In this document: positions 57,186-64,000 of the stretch, piece by piece
How the letters are laid out: each line of letters starts with the position of its first letter
Numbering within the stretch: position 1 is the stretch's first letter
Origin: Thermasporomyces composti
GTDB lineage: Bacteria; Actinomycetota; Actinomycetes; Propionibacteriales; Actinopolymorphaceae
Direction: 5' to 3'
Assembly: GCF_003386795.1 (NCBI RefSeq)
Contig: NZ_QTUC01000001.1
Location: forward strand, 1,116,001 to 1,180,000
DNA length: 64,000 nt
Translations under genes and position numbers: made by a program
Notes under the pieces: generated by a model
What the model saw: the letters and a program-made list of their open reading frames with translations, nothing else
What the model was told of the DNA's origin: nothing
Database searches by the model: none

Positions 57186-57213
57186 CCCGCCGCCTCGGCG
57201 AGTCCTGACCCGC
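57171..57213 (+). repeat. Duplicated 20-bp unit over the msrA stop
   Basis: CTCGGCGAGTCCTGACCCGC occurs at 57171-57190 and again at 57194-57213, 3 bp apart (period 23). The msrA TGA is inside the first copy. Confidence 0.9.
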
Positions 57214-57240
57214 TGGTCCGCGGCGTTCGAAGCTGGCCGG

Positions 57241-57915
57241 TCAGGACGTCCCACGCGTACGCGGCGCGGTCTGGTCCCGCAGGTCGAACAGGGCCAGGTC
57301 GAGCTGCTCACGGGTGAGCGGCGGTCGGGGAAGCGGGTGCGCGGCCTCAGGCCGCAGCCCGTCGAGGATGAGGCCGAGCTGCCGACGCCACAGGTCAGGG
57401 GCCACGTTCTTGGTCGCCGCGGTGAGCCGGGAGATCGACCAGATGATGAGGACGATGTCGGTCGGCGCGAAGTCGGCCCGCAGCACACCCTGCTCGCGCG
57501 CGCGACGGACGAGGCGGTCGCCGGTGTCGTAGACGCGCTGTGTCGCCGCGGTGAGCGTGGTCGCTTCGGGGAAGCGCATCGACAGCAGGTCGCTGAGTCC
57601 GCGGTCGGCGGCGAGCAGCTCGCAGATCCGCTCCAGGCACCACACCAGCCCCTGCCAGGCGTCCTCCTGCAGCAACGCCTCCTCGACGATGCACTGGAAC
57701 GTCCCGACCATGTCGACGAAGGCCGCTTCGATGAGCGCCTCCCGGGTGGGGAAGTGCCGGTAGAGGGTGGCGTTTCCGACACCGGCGCGGCGGGCGATCT
57801 CGTCGAGCGACGCCCCCAGACCGTGCTCGGCGAAGGCGGCCCGGGCCGCGGCGAGCAACCGCTCCCGGTTGCGCCGGGCGTCCCGCCGAGCCGGCCTTCC
57901 ACGCTCACGGCTCAT
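57241..57915 (-). CDS. TetR-family regulator
   Basis: This is a 224-residue repressor with an N-terminal HTH (RLLAAARAAFAEHGLGASLD, EIARRAGVGNATLYRHFPTR) and a C-terminal ligand domain (LLAADRGLSDLLSMRF). ATG 57915 has TAGAGT on the same strand 8 nt upstream, so it may be leaderless. It is divergent from the LLM oxidoreductase, and direct and inverted repeats in the gap suggest it controls both. Ligand unknown. Confidence 0.92.
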   Translation of the reverse strand: MSRERGRPARRDARRNRERLLAAARAAFAEHGLGASLDEIARRAGVGNATLYRHFPTREALIEAAFVDMVGTFQCIVEEALLQEDAWQGLVWCLERICELLAADRGLSDLLSMRFPEATTLTAATQRVYDTGDRLVRRAREQGVLRADFAPTDIVLIIWSISRLTAATKNVAPDLWRRQLGLILDGLRPEAAHPLPRPPLTREQLDLALFDLRDQTAPRTRGTS

Positions 57916-57942
57916 GGTCTCGCACTCTACAAAACGTGGACT

Positions 57943-57997
57943 ACTCCCCGCTTTACCGCTACCGTGTGGGACAGAAGTGGGGATGACTCCCCGCTTT
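57943..57997. promoter_or_regulatory. TetR operator region
   Basis: ACTCCCCGCTTT occurs twice, at 57943-57954 and 57986-57997, start-to-start 43 bp. The second is part of a near-palindrome AAGTGGGGA-TGAC-TCCCCGCTT (57975-57996; one mismatch). Confidence 0.6.
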
Positions 57998-58024
57998 GTC
58001 GTCTCGCAGCCACCGGAGTGCGTG

Positions 58025-59059
58025 ATGAAGATCGGGCTCGCCCTGTATCCACGGCACCTTCCGTACCGCCCGGAGCCGCTCGAGGAGCTGTACGGGTCGT
58101 TCCTCGACAACGCCGTGTACGCCGAGGAGCTCGGCTACTCCCACGTGTGGATGGGAGAGCACCACTTCTCCCCCGACGCCTGGCCGCCCTCCACGCTCGT
58201 GCTGCTGACCCACGTCGCGGCACGGACGAGCCGGATCCGGCTTGGTACCGGCATGTTGCTGATGCCGTTCCACCATCCGTTGCGCGTGGCCGAGGACGCC
58301 ATCGTCTTGGACGTGCTCTCACACGGTCGGCTCGACCTCGGCTTCAGCGTCGGCTCCGCGTTCCACGAGTACCGGACGTTCAACGTGCCGATGTCGGAGC
58401 GACTGGGGCGAACCCAGGAGGGAGTGGAAGTCGTCCGCCGGTGCTTCACCGAGGACCGCTTCGACCACCACGGGAAGTACTACGACTTCCCCGACGTGCG
58501 CATGGAGTGGTACCGGCCGGTCCAGCGCCCTCACCCTCCCATTTGGATCGGGGCGTTCGGCCCCAAGGCCTTCGCCTGGGCGGGCCGGAACGGCTACCAC
58601 ATCAACCTGGGGTACACGCCGCTGTACGAGCAGGTGTATCTCCCCGCACTCGAGGCCGCCGGGCACGATCCCCGGCAGGCGATGCTCAACCAGCTCGTCT
58701 ACTGCCACGTCGCGCCCACTCGCACACAGGCGTGGGACGAGGCCGAGGAAGGATTCCGCTGGGTCATCGAGTACTACCAGACCATGACCGGTGCCCCAGG
58801 CATCTCGGATGCCGGGCCGCTGCCCCCGGGCACCCTCCCACCGCTGGGTGAGTTCCGGAACACCCCGGGGATCGGGTTCGGCGGGAAGTTCATCGTCGGC
58901 ACCCCCGACGACCTGACCCGCCATCTCGAGCAGGTGGCCAAGACCCCGGCCACCCACGTCGCACTCGCCCTCGGCGTCGCCGGCATGTCGAAGGAGCAGA
59001 TGCGGCGGTCGATGGAGCTGATCGCCGAGCGGGTGCTCCCTCGCTTCCACGACACCTGA
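58025..59059 (+). CDS. LLM-class flavin/F420-dependent oxidoreductase
   Basis: This is a 344-residue luciferase-fold enzyme. Segments include MKIGLALYPRHLPYRPEPLE, AEELGYSHVWMGEHHFSPDA, LGTGMLLMPFHHPLRVAEDA, LDLGFSVGSAFHEYRTFNVP and PIWIGAFGPKAFAWAGRNGY, all usual for the bacterial luciferase/alkanal monooxygenase family. A CGGAG site lies before ATG 58025. It is divergent from the TetR gene. Substrate unknown. Confidence 0.9.
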   Translation: MKIGLALYPRHLPYRPEPLEELYGSFLDNAVYAEELGYSHVWMGEHHFSPDAWPPSTLVLLTHVAARTSRIRLGTGMLLMPFHHPLRVAEDAIVLDVLSHGRLDLGFSVGSAFHEYRTFNVPMSERLGRTQEGVEVVRRCFTEDRFDHHGKYYDFPDVRMEWYRPVQRPHPPIWIGAFGPKAFAWAGRNGYHINLGYTPLYEQVYLPALEAAGHDPRQAMLNQLVYCHVAPTRTQAWDEAEEGFRWVIEYYQTMTGAPGISDAGPLPPGTLPPLGEFRNTPGIGFGGKFIVGTPDDLTRHLEQVAKTPATHVALALGVAGMSKEQMRRSMELIAERVLPRFHDT

Positions 59060-59126
59060 GCGACCCGAGAGGACCGGCCTCGCCAGGCACGCGCCGTCCG
59101 TCGAGTCCCAAGCGTCCACACTGCGA

Positions 59127-59152
59127 AGGATGGAGGCGTACGCCTCCATCCT
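59127..59152. terminator. 26-bp perfect palindrome
   Basis: Two 13-bp arms, AGGATGGAGGCGT and its exact complement, meet without a spacer 68 bp after the oxidoreductase stop. It may terminate that gene, but it also sits exactly at the upstream edge of the ABC exporter wreck. Confidence 0.6.
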
Positions 59153-60388
59153 GACGAGAGCCGAGTACGCGAAGGAACACGCGTCTTCGGGTTGCGGAGC
59201 TACTTCCTCGACCGGTGGCGCCGCTCCCACTCCGCGACCTTGGAGGAGACGCGCCGCATCAGACGAAAGGGGACCACCGTCGTCCTCGCCTGGTCGTTGC
59301 TCAGCGGCCTCGGCACCGGCCTTCCGTTCCGCTACGTCGTGCTGAAGACCATCGCAAGGAGTTCTCCCTGGGGGATATCGCGTTGTTCTCCGGCCTGGTC
59401 TTCGACGTTCGGCGTGGCCTGCTCGTGCTTCTCGGCAGCAGCTCGGCCTTGCTCGAGTCGACGCTCCAGGTGCGGCCGTTCATCGACGTCATGGCCTATC
59501 AGGACGACGGCCCCAAGCCTTCACGGACATCACGTGAGGAGACACCTTCGGCCACCCGGCCGCCAGTCAGACGAGACGACGGTCTGGTGCTCGACAACGT
59601 CTCGTTCTCGTACCCCGGCCGTGCCGAGCCCGCGCTCAAGGATGTGAGCCTGCGGATCGGCTCGGGTGAGATCGTCTTGGTGGTCGGCGAGGACGGCGCC
59701 GGCAAGACCACGTTGGCGAAGCTGATCTGCCGCCTCTACGACCCCTCGGCCGGGCGCATCCTGTGGAACGGAACCGATTACCGGGACATTCCTCTGGCGG
59801 AGCTTCGTCGAAACATCAGCGTCGTCTTCCATGACTACGCGCGCTTTCCCACGACGCTGCGAGAGAACGACGCTGCGAGAGAACGTGGCCGCCGGATCGG
59901 TCGACCAGCGTGACGAGCGCGCGGCGATCGTCTCCGCGCTCGACAAGGTAGGTCTCCGGCCGCTCGCCGATCGCTCAACGCTCGGCCTCGACGTCCCACT
60001 GACCAAGGAGCTGGAAGGCGGTATCGACCTGTCCGAGGGCCAGTGGCAGCGCCTCGCGATCGCGCGGGCGCTCATGCGCGTCGCGCCAGGGCTCGTCGTG
60101 CTCGACGAACCGACGTCCGCGATCGACCCGCAGACGGAGCACGAGGTGCGTGCCTGCCTTCGGGACATGGCGGAAGGCCGAAGCGCGCTGATCGTGAGCC
60201 ACCGCCTAGCGCTGGCCAGCATCGCCAGCTCGATCATCGTGCTGAAGGAGGGGAGGATCGTCGAGCAGGGACATCATGCCGAGCTGATGGAACGACGCGG
60301 CCTGTATCGGGAGATGTTCCTGCGCCAGGCGAGCGGCTACCTCGCGGCCGCGAACGCGCCGGTCGCGCACCCTCCTCTGGACGGGTAG
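59149..60388 (+). pseudogene. ABC exporter (fused permease-ATPase) pseudogene
   Basis: The reading frame is broken at least three times. LTRAEYAKE leads into RVFGLRSYFLDRW after a shift near 59180. The frame ends in the permease domain near 59350, and a large middle part of that domain is missing. The next frame runs SLGDIALFSGLVFDV and the nucleotide domain: VVGEDGAGKTTLAKLICRLY (Walker A), then a shift in LRENDAARE. The last frame has VAAGSVDQRDERAAIV, LSEGQWQRLAIARAL (signature), LVVLDEPTSAIDP (Walker B) and SHRLALAS. A 16-bp tandem duplication at 59852-59883 explains the last shift. Confidence 0.9.
59852..59883 (+). repeat. 16-bp tandem duplication causing a frameshift
   Basis: CGACGCTGCGAGAGAA is present twice in succession. 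Removing one copy restores FPTTLRENVAAG across the break in the ABC exporter, so the duplication is probably the direct cause of that frameshift. Confidence 0.92.
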
Positions 60389-60459
60389 CCGCGGCAAGCG
60401 CGGAGACCGCACCACCCTCGCACCGCCAGGACCAGGACTCGTCCTCGTACGCTTGTTCG

Positions 60460-61008
60460 GTGCCGTTGGTGTGGGTGACCGGAACCGCGGGCGTCGGCAA
60501 GTCGACCGTGTGTGCCGTGCTGAGGAGCAGGGGCCACCTGGCGGTCGACGCCGATTGGGACGGCTACAACCGCTGGGTCGACCGCAGCAGTGGCGAGGTT
60601 GTCGCCGATCCTCCGTATCCGGTGCCAGCCGGGTGGCTGGATCGCTACGCCTGGCGGATCACCCGGGCGAAGGTCGAGACCCTCGCGGAGCGGGCACGCG
60701 GGTGGACGACGTTCCTCTGCGGATACGTCGAGAACGAGGACGAGGTTCGGGACCTCTTCGACCTCATCGTCTGCTTGGTCGCCGACGCCGAGACGATTCG
60801 ACATCGCCTCCAGACCCGTGCGACGAACGCGTTCGGCCGGCGCCCCGAGGAGCTCGCCGCGGCTCTCGACCTAGCCGAGCGAATCGAGGCCATGTATCGA
60901 AGCCTCGGCGCCACGATCATCGACGCTCGGCGGCCGGCGGAGGACGTCGCCGACGCGGTCCTCGCGGCGGCCGGGACGGTCGACTCTCCCTCGACCCGCA
61001 CGGCGTGA
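60460..61008 (+). CDS. Small P-loop kinase-like protein
   Basis: This is a 182-residue nucleotide-binding protein: Walker A VTGTAGVGKSTVCAVLRSRG, then DADWDGYNRWVDRSSGEVVAD (substrate or metal Asp) and LFDLIVCLVADAETIRHRLQ. The Arg-rich TNAFGRRPEE lid resembles AAA/adenylate-kinase-like proteins. The GTG at 60460 has TACGCT 6 nt upstream (leaderless type). Substrate unknown. Confidence 0.82.
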   Translation: MPLVWVTGTAGVGKSTVCAVLRSRGHLAVDADWDGYNRWVDRSSGEVVADPPYPVPAGWLDRYAWRITRAKVETLAERARGWTTFLCGYVENEDEVRDLFDLIVCLVADAETIRHRLQTRATNAFGRRPEELAAALDLAERIEAMYRSLGATIIDARRPAEDVADAVLAAAGTVDSPSTRTA

Positions 61009-61070
61009 CCTCCTCCGACGAGCCCGTCGGTCGCCGCGCGCTCACGCAGGTCACGCACGGCGCACAGCGA

Positions 61071-61913
61071 TCAGGTCACCACGAGCGCGCCCAGCCGCCA
61101 GTACTCCTCGTGGGCCTCTCCGTCGAGGACGAGGTCGACCGTGCGCCCGGCGTCCCCGCCCTCGATGGTGAAGGTCAGCCAGGCGAACTCACCGGGCCCG
61201 AGGAGGTGGTCCGTCTCAGCGACCCGGCTGCCGTCGAGGTAGACGACGGTGTGACTGGAGGTGAACTGTGGATCCCCGGTGAGGACGTAGGCGCGATGGA
61301 CACCCGGAGGGACGGCGAGCCGGAGTGTGCCCACCTCGCGGTTGAACACGAAGTCTCGTCGCAGCGGATCGAGAACCTGCCGGTCTCGTGCTTGTGGCGG
61401 CGCTCCCACCCAGCCATAACCGCGCGTGGGGTCCCAGGTCGTGTCCGGCGTGAGCACCGCGTACCCCTCCAGGACCGGGCTGCCCGGCGGCCCCGCGTCC
61501 AGGGCGAGGACCACGTCGCCGGCCGACCAGACGGCGGTGACCCCCGCCGTCGCGGAGTCGGTCGCCACGCCTCCACCGCCCGCCTTGTCGGTCTGTCCGA
61601 CGAACGTGAGCGTCTGCTCGGTGAGGAGGTCGGCGTCGGCGAGCGGGGTCGCCGAGACCGTGTAGACGCCGTGGACGGGCAGGCCGTCGCTGTCGAGCTC
61701 GAACCGCTGCGATGCGGGCGCGAGCTCCCAACCGTCGGGGCCCGCAGCAGTCAGCGTGCCCCTGACCCGCTTGCGTCCCTGCGCCCAGATCGTCACCTCG
61801 AAGGTCCGAGAAACTCCGCGCGGCATGAAATTCTCGGTGGGGGACACGCGCACGGCGATCTTCGTCGGCATCACGTCGCGGGCCACCACCCGACCCCACC
61901 ACTGTCCGGTCAC
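61071..61913 (-). CDS. Hypothetical protein coupled to the glycosidase gene
   Basis: This is a 280-residue, mostly beta-structured protein: TKIAVRVSPTENFMPRGVSR, EVTIWAQGRKRVRGTLTAAG, DGLPVHGVYTVSATPLADAD, YAVLTPDTTWDPTRGYGWVG, then a final FAWLTFTIEGGDAGRTVDLV with tail YWRLGALVV. The regions GYGWVG and REVGTLRLAVPPGVHRAYVL resemble carbohydrate-binding modules with a malectin-like fold. The GTG at 61913 overlaps the glycosidase stop (GTGA), so it is made with that gene. No catalytic motif was recognised. Confidence 0.7.
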   Translation of the reverse strand: MTGQWWGRVVARDVMPTKIAVRVSPTENFMPRGVSRTFEVTIWAQGRKRVRGTLTAAGPDGWELAPASQRFELDSDGLPVHGVYTVSATPLADADLLTEQTLTFVGQTDKAGGGGVATDSATAGVTAVWSAGDVVLALDAGPPGSPVLEGYAVLTPDTTWDPTRGYGWVGAPPQARDRQVLDPLRRDFVFNREVGTLRLAVPPGVHRAYVLTGDPQFTSSHTVVYLDGSRVAETDHLLGPGEFAWLTFTIEGGDAGRTVDLVLDGEAHEEYWRLGALVVT

Positions 61914-63353
61914 CGCGAGGTCCTCTCCTTCTCCGCTCGAACCGGCAGCCGGTACAGCGCCGCCGCGGCGGTGTCGAGCCTGATGTCCAGGCGCTTCCGC
62001 GGCGGGGGCACCTCGACGTAGCGCTCGGTCGACGGGTCGAAGACGGCGATGCCGCGACCACGGACCCGTCGGCCAAGGTTGACACGGACTCGGCAAGGCT
62101 CCTTGTAGGAGTAGTTGACGACCAGCAGCCAGCGGTAGTTCGGCTCATCGGGCTTGCTGAACTGGCTGAGGATGACCGGGTCGCCCCACGACTCGGCGAC
62201 GTACTCGTCCGGTGCGAACGCGGGTAACCCAGGCGGCGGGAAGTCCAGCAGGTTGGCGATGCCGAGAACCTCCGGGCGCAAGGGCTTGAGCTGCCGGCCC
62301 ACGCGCGCCAGCCAGTTGTTGTTGATGTCCTTGGCGGCGTAGTACAGGTCGGTGCGTTGGCCGTCCAGTGTGATCAACCCGGGGCCGAACTCGGCGTAGA
62401 CCTCTGGAGTCCAGTAGGTGAAGTACTGGATGCCCTTGCAACCGAAGGCGAGGCTGACGTTGATCTGCCACAGCAGCTCCTCCGGGGTGGGGCGTCGGTA
62501 GTTGGTGCTGGTGAACGACTGCACGTAGACCCACGTCGGGAGGTCGTACGTCAGGCCGGCCGCGCGCACCTCGCCCCACTGTTCCAGGAAGCCGAGGTTG
62601 TCACCGGTCCGCCGGAACGGGTAGTTGTCGAACGACACCATGGGGGTGACAGCACCTCGATGAGCTCCCGCAGCGCATCCCCCGTGTGCCAGGGAGCGGC
62701 GTTGGTGTGGAACAGGACGTCCGGGGCCAGCTCCCGACCCAGGCGGAAGACTTCGGCCATGCTCGGGTACCACTCCTCGGTGGGCTCATCCTTCAGGTGT
62801 AGGCCGGCGAACGCCGGATATGGCCGGTACTCGGCGAGCGTGTCGATGAAGATCTGCCGCCACTGGTCCCGGGGGTAGTCGCGGATTCCGTAGATGCGGA
62901 AGTCGGTGGGGACGCCGTAGAGGCCGTGCTCCTCGCACAGCCTCAACATCGTGTCGTTGACGGGGAAGTCGACGATGTCGTTGACGCCGAGGACCCACGT
63001 GAAGCCGGCTTCGGCGATCTCGGCGTACCGCTCGCTGGTGGTGAACGGCTGAGGCGGTGGCCAGAAGAAGCCGATCGGCAGGTCGGGTCCGCTCAACAGC
63101 GGCAGCTCGGCCGCGCCGACGAACGGCGCCGGACCTGCCAGTCCCGGCACACGCGGGGAGAGACGGTGCGCGGTCGGCGCTTCTTCGCCAGCGGACGAGC
63201 TGGCGAAGGCGGGACGCCCCGTTCCCAAGGACAACGCGGCACCGAGGCCACCTGCGGCCAATCCCAGGAAGCGCCGGCGCTCCAGGTTCCCCGACGATGC
63301 GAGGACTGACGATGGGGAGCCTTCGTGCCTGAGGGATCTGCCTCGAACACCAT
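61910..63353 (-). pseudogene. Tat-secreted glycoside-hydrolase-like gene with two frameshifts
   Basis: Three reading segments form one protein of about 480 residues. MVFEADPSGTKAP comes after GGAGGAG at ATG 63353. Then, one C missing in a CCCC run (63314-63317), ERRRFLGLAAGGLGAA (Tat signal, RRxFL) and a barrel start (IGFFWPPPQPFTTSERYAEI, LHLKDEPTEEWYPSM). Then, one C missing in a CCCCC run (62642-62646), MVSFDNYPFRRTG, GCKGIQYFTYWTPEVYAEFG and the C-terminal domain. A GH-A clan (GH42/GH5-like) sugar hydrolase is likely; both breaks are in C runs, so they may be sequencing errors or decay. Confidence 0.75.
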
Positions 63354-63596
63354 GGGAACTCCTCCGGCGCTCCGGTCGAACTCGATGTGGAGTCGCGTGT
63401 CTGACTCGCCTCCACCACTGTCCGGAGAGCTACCGGAGGCACGTAATGAAGCCTTGGATCATGGGCAAGGTCCTGGATCGGTCAGAGCGCTGCCACGATG
63501 TGGCCGCCTAGGACGGCTCGGCCACTTGGAACCCGACACGGCGCACGTCCGTTGACTCCCACGACAGCCTCCGATGACGAACTCGGGAGAACCTTC

Positions 63597-64000
63597 ATGT
63601 CCGACACCACCGTGCCGTCGTCTCCGATCACCGTTCGCCGTGCCACGGCTCACGACCTCGATGAGGTGACCGCTGTCTTCGCGGCGGCGGTCTGGGACGA
63701 GGCGGTCGCGGCGTGGATGCTGCCCGATGAAGAGCGGAGGCGCGCGTGGGGTCACGCCACCGCCTTTCGGCGTTACCTGGGCGCTCAGATCGACGACGGT
63801 GCGCTCGTCGTCGCCGGTGGGGCACAGATCGCCGGCGTCTCCGTCTGGTCCCGCGTCGACGGATCGGACCCCGACGACGATCAGGGCGAGCTGATGACGA
63901 CCGTCCGGACGATCTACGGACCCTACGTCGATCGTTTCGTCACGGTGATGACGGCGACGGCCCACGCCCACCCGTCCGAGTACCCCTACCTCTACCTCGC
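63597..64000 (+). CDS. GNAT N-acetyltransferase (C-terminus outside window)
   Basis: This frame is open to the right edge, so the gene continues. The N-terminus is ITVRRATAHDLDEVTAVFAA and the following WDEAVAAWMLPDEERRRAWG, RYLGAQIDDGALVVAGGAQI and VSVWSRVDGSDPD match the GNAT fold. Near the edge TATAHAHPSEYPYLYLA marks the strand before the acetyl-CoA loop. ATG 63597 has GGGAG 8 nt upstream. Acceptor unknown. Confidence 0.85.
   Translation, partial: MSDTTVPSSPITVRRATAHDLDEVTAVFAAAVWDEAVAAWMLPDEERRRAWGHATAFRRYLGAQIDDGALVVAGGAQIAGVSVWSRVDGSDPDDDQGELMTTVRTIYGPYVDRFVTVMTATAHAHPSEYPYLYL

Noticed and set aside
59127-59152. Palindrome as the end of an insertion sequence
   Set aside because: There is no transposase, no matching copy and no target duplication; a terminator is simpler.

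Overview
The window is about 64 kb of very GC-rich DNA from an actinobacterium (Actinomycetota). The evidence is a mycothiol S-conjugate amidase (Mca), DUF1707 and DUF5808 proteins, a PIN-PhoH protein, F420/LLM-type oxidoreductases, many GTG starts, very high third-position GC and several leaderless-type promoters (TANNNT followed after 6-8 nt by the start codon). It looks like ordinary chromosome. I saw no tRNA, rRNA, CRISPR array, integrase or intact insertion sequence.

Layout. 0-1.7 kb: end of a DUF1707 gene and a decayed PadR/ABC-exporter operon. 1.8-5.8 kb: two convergent citrate synthases, one with an N-terminal helix-turn-helix, then fumarase fumC. 5.9-11.2 kb: a DUF402 protein and a complete sugar ABC importer (lipoprotein, two permeases, MsmK-type ATPase). 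11.4-20.1 kb: lytic transglycosylase-like protein, PIN-PhoH, cis-prenyltransferase, metallo-beta-lactamase fold protein, a TRM11-like methyltransferase, small hypotheticals and a YyaL/DUF255 thioredoxin-domain protein. 20.2-23.2 kb: solitary DNA methyltransferase, IclR regulator with a striking operator array, aldo/keto reductase. 23.3-31.7 kb: penicillin acylase-type hydrolase, archease and RtcB RNA ligase, a lipoprotein penicillin-binding protein, uracil-DNA glycosylase and a small membrane protein. 32-38.4 kb: mca, greA, a zinc-ribbon regulator with a beta-rich partner, ilvA and a cytochrome P450. 38.4-43 kb: MarR plus a DHA2-type efflux pump, an AI-2E family transporter and a ROK kinase. 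43-48 kb: a membrane-anchored protein convergent with a 1329-residue ATPase whose centre is built from 5-residue repeats.

48.2-51.8 kb: M20 peptidase, cupin, GNAT acyltransferase and an enolase-superfamily racemase around one AT-rich bidirectional promoter. This matches the gene set of the N-succinylamino-acid racemase route for D- to L-amino acid conversion. 52-57.2 kb: LLM oxidoreductase, metB, the YczE/YczR (MocR-type) pair and msrA. 57.2-64 kb: TetR plus LLM oxidoreductase, a shattered ABC exporter, a small P-loop kinase, a Tat-secreted glycoside-hydrolase-like gene broken by two frameshifts with a translationally coupled partner, and the start of a GNAT gene at the edge.

The most unusual features are structural. 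Short tandem duplications overlap the stop codons of four genes (DUF402, greA, yczR, msrA). Three apparent frameshifts can each be repaired by adding one C to a short C run. A 16-bp duplication breaks the ABC exporter. Period-15 repeats recur in three separate parts of the giant ATPase gene. No wholly new system is proven. The best candidates are the repeat-bearing ATPase and the helix-turn-helix citrate synthase pair with its upstream palindrome.
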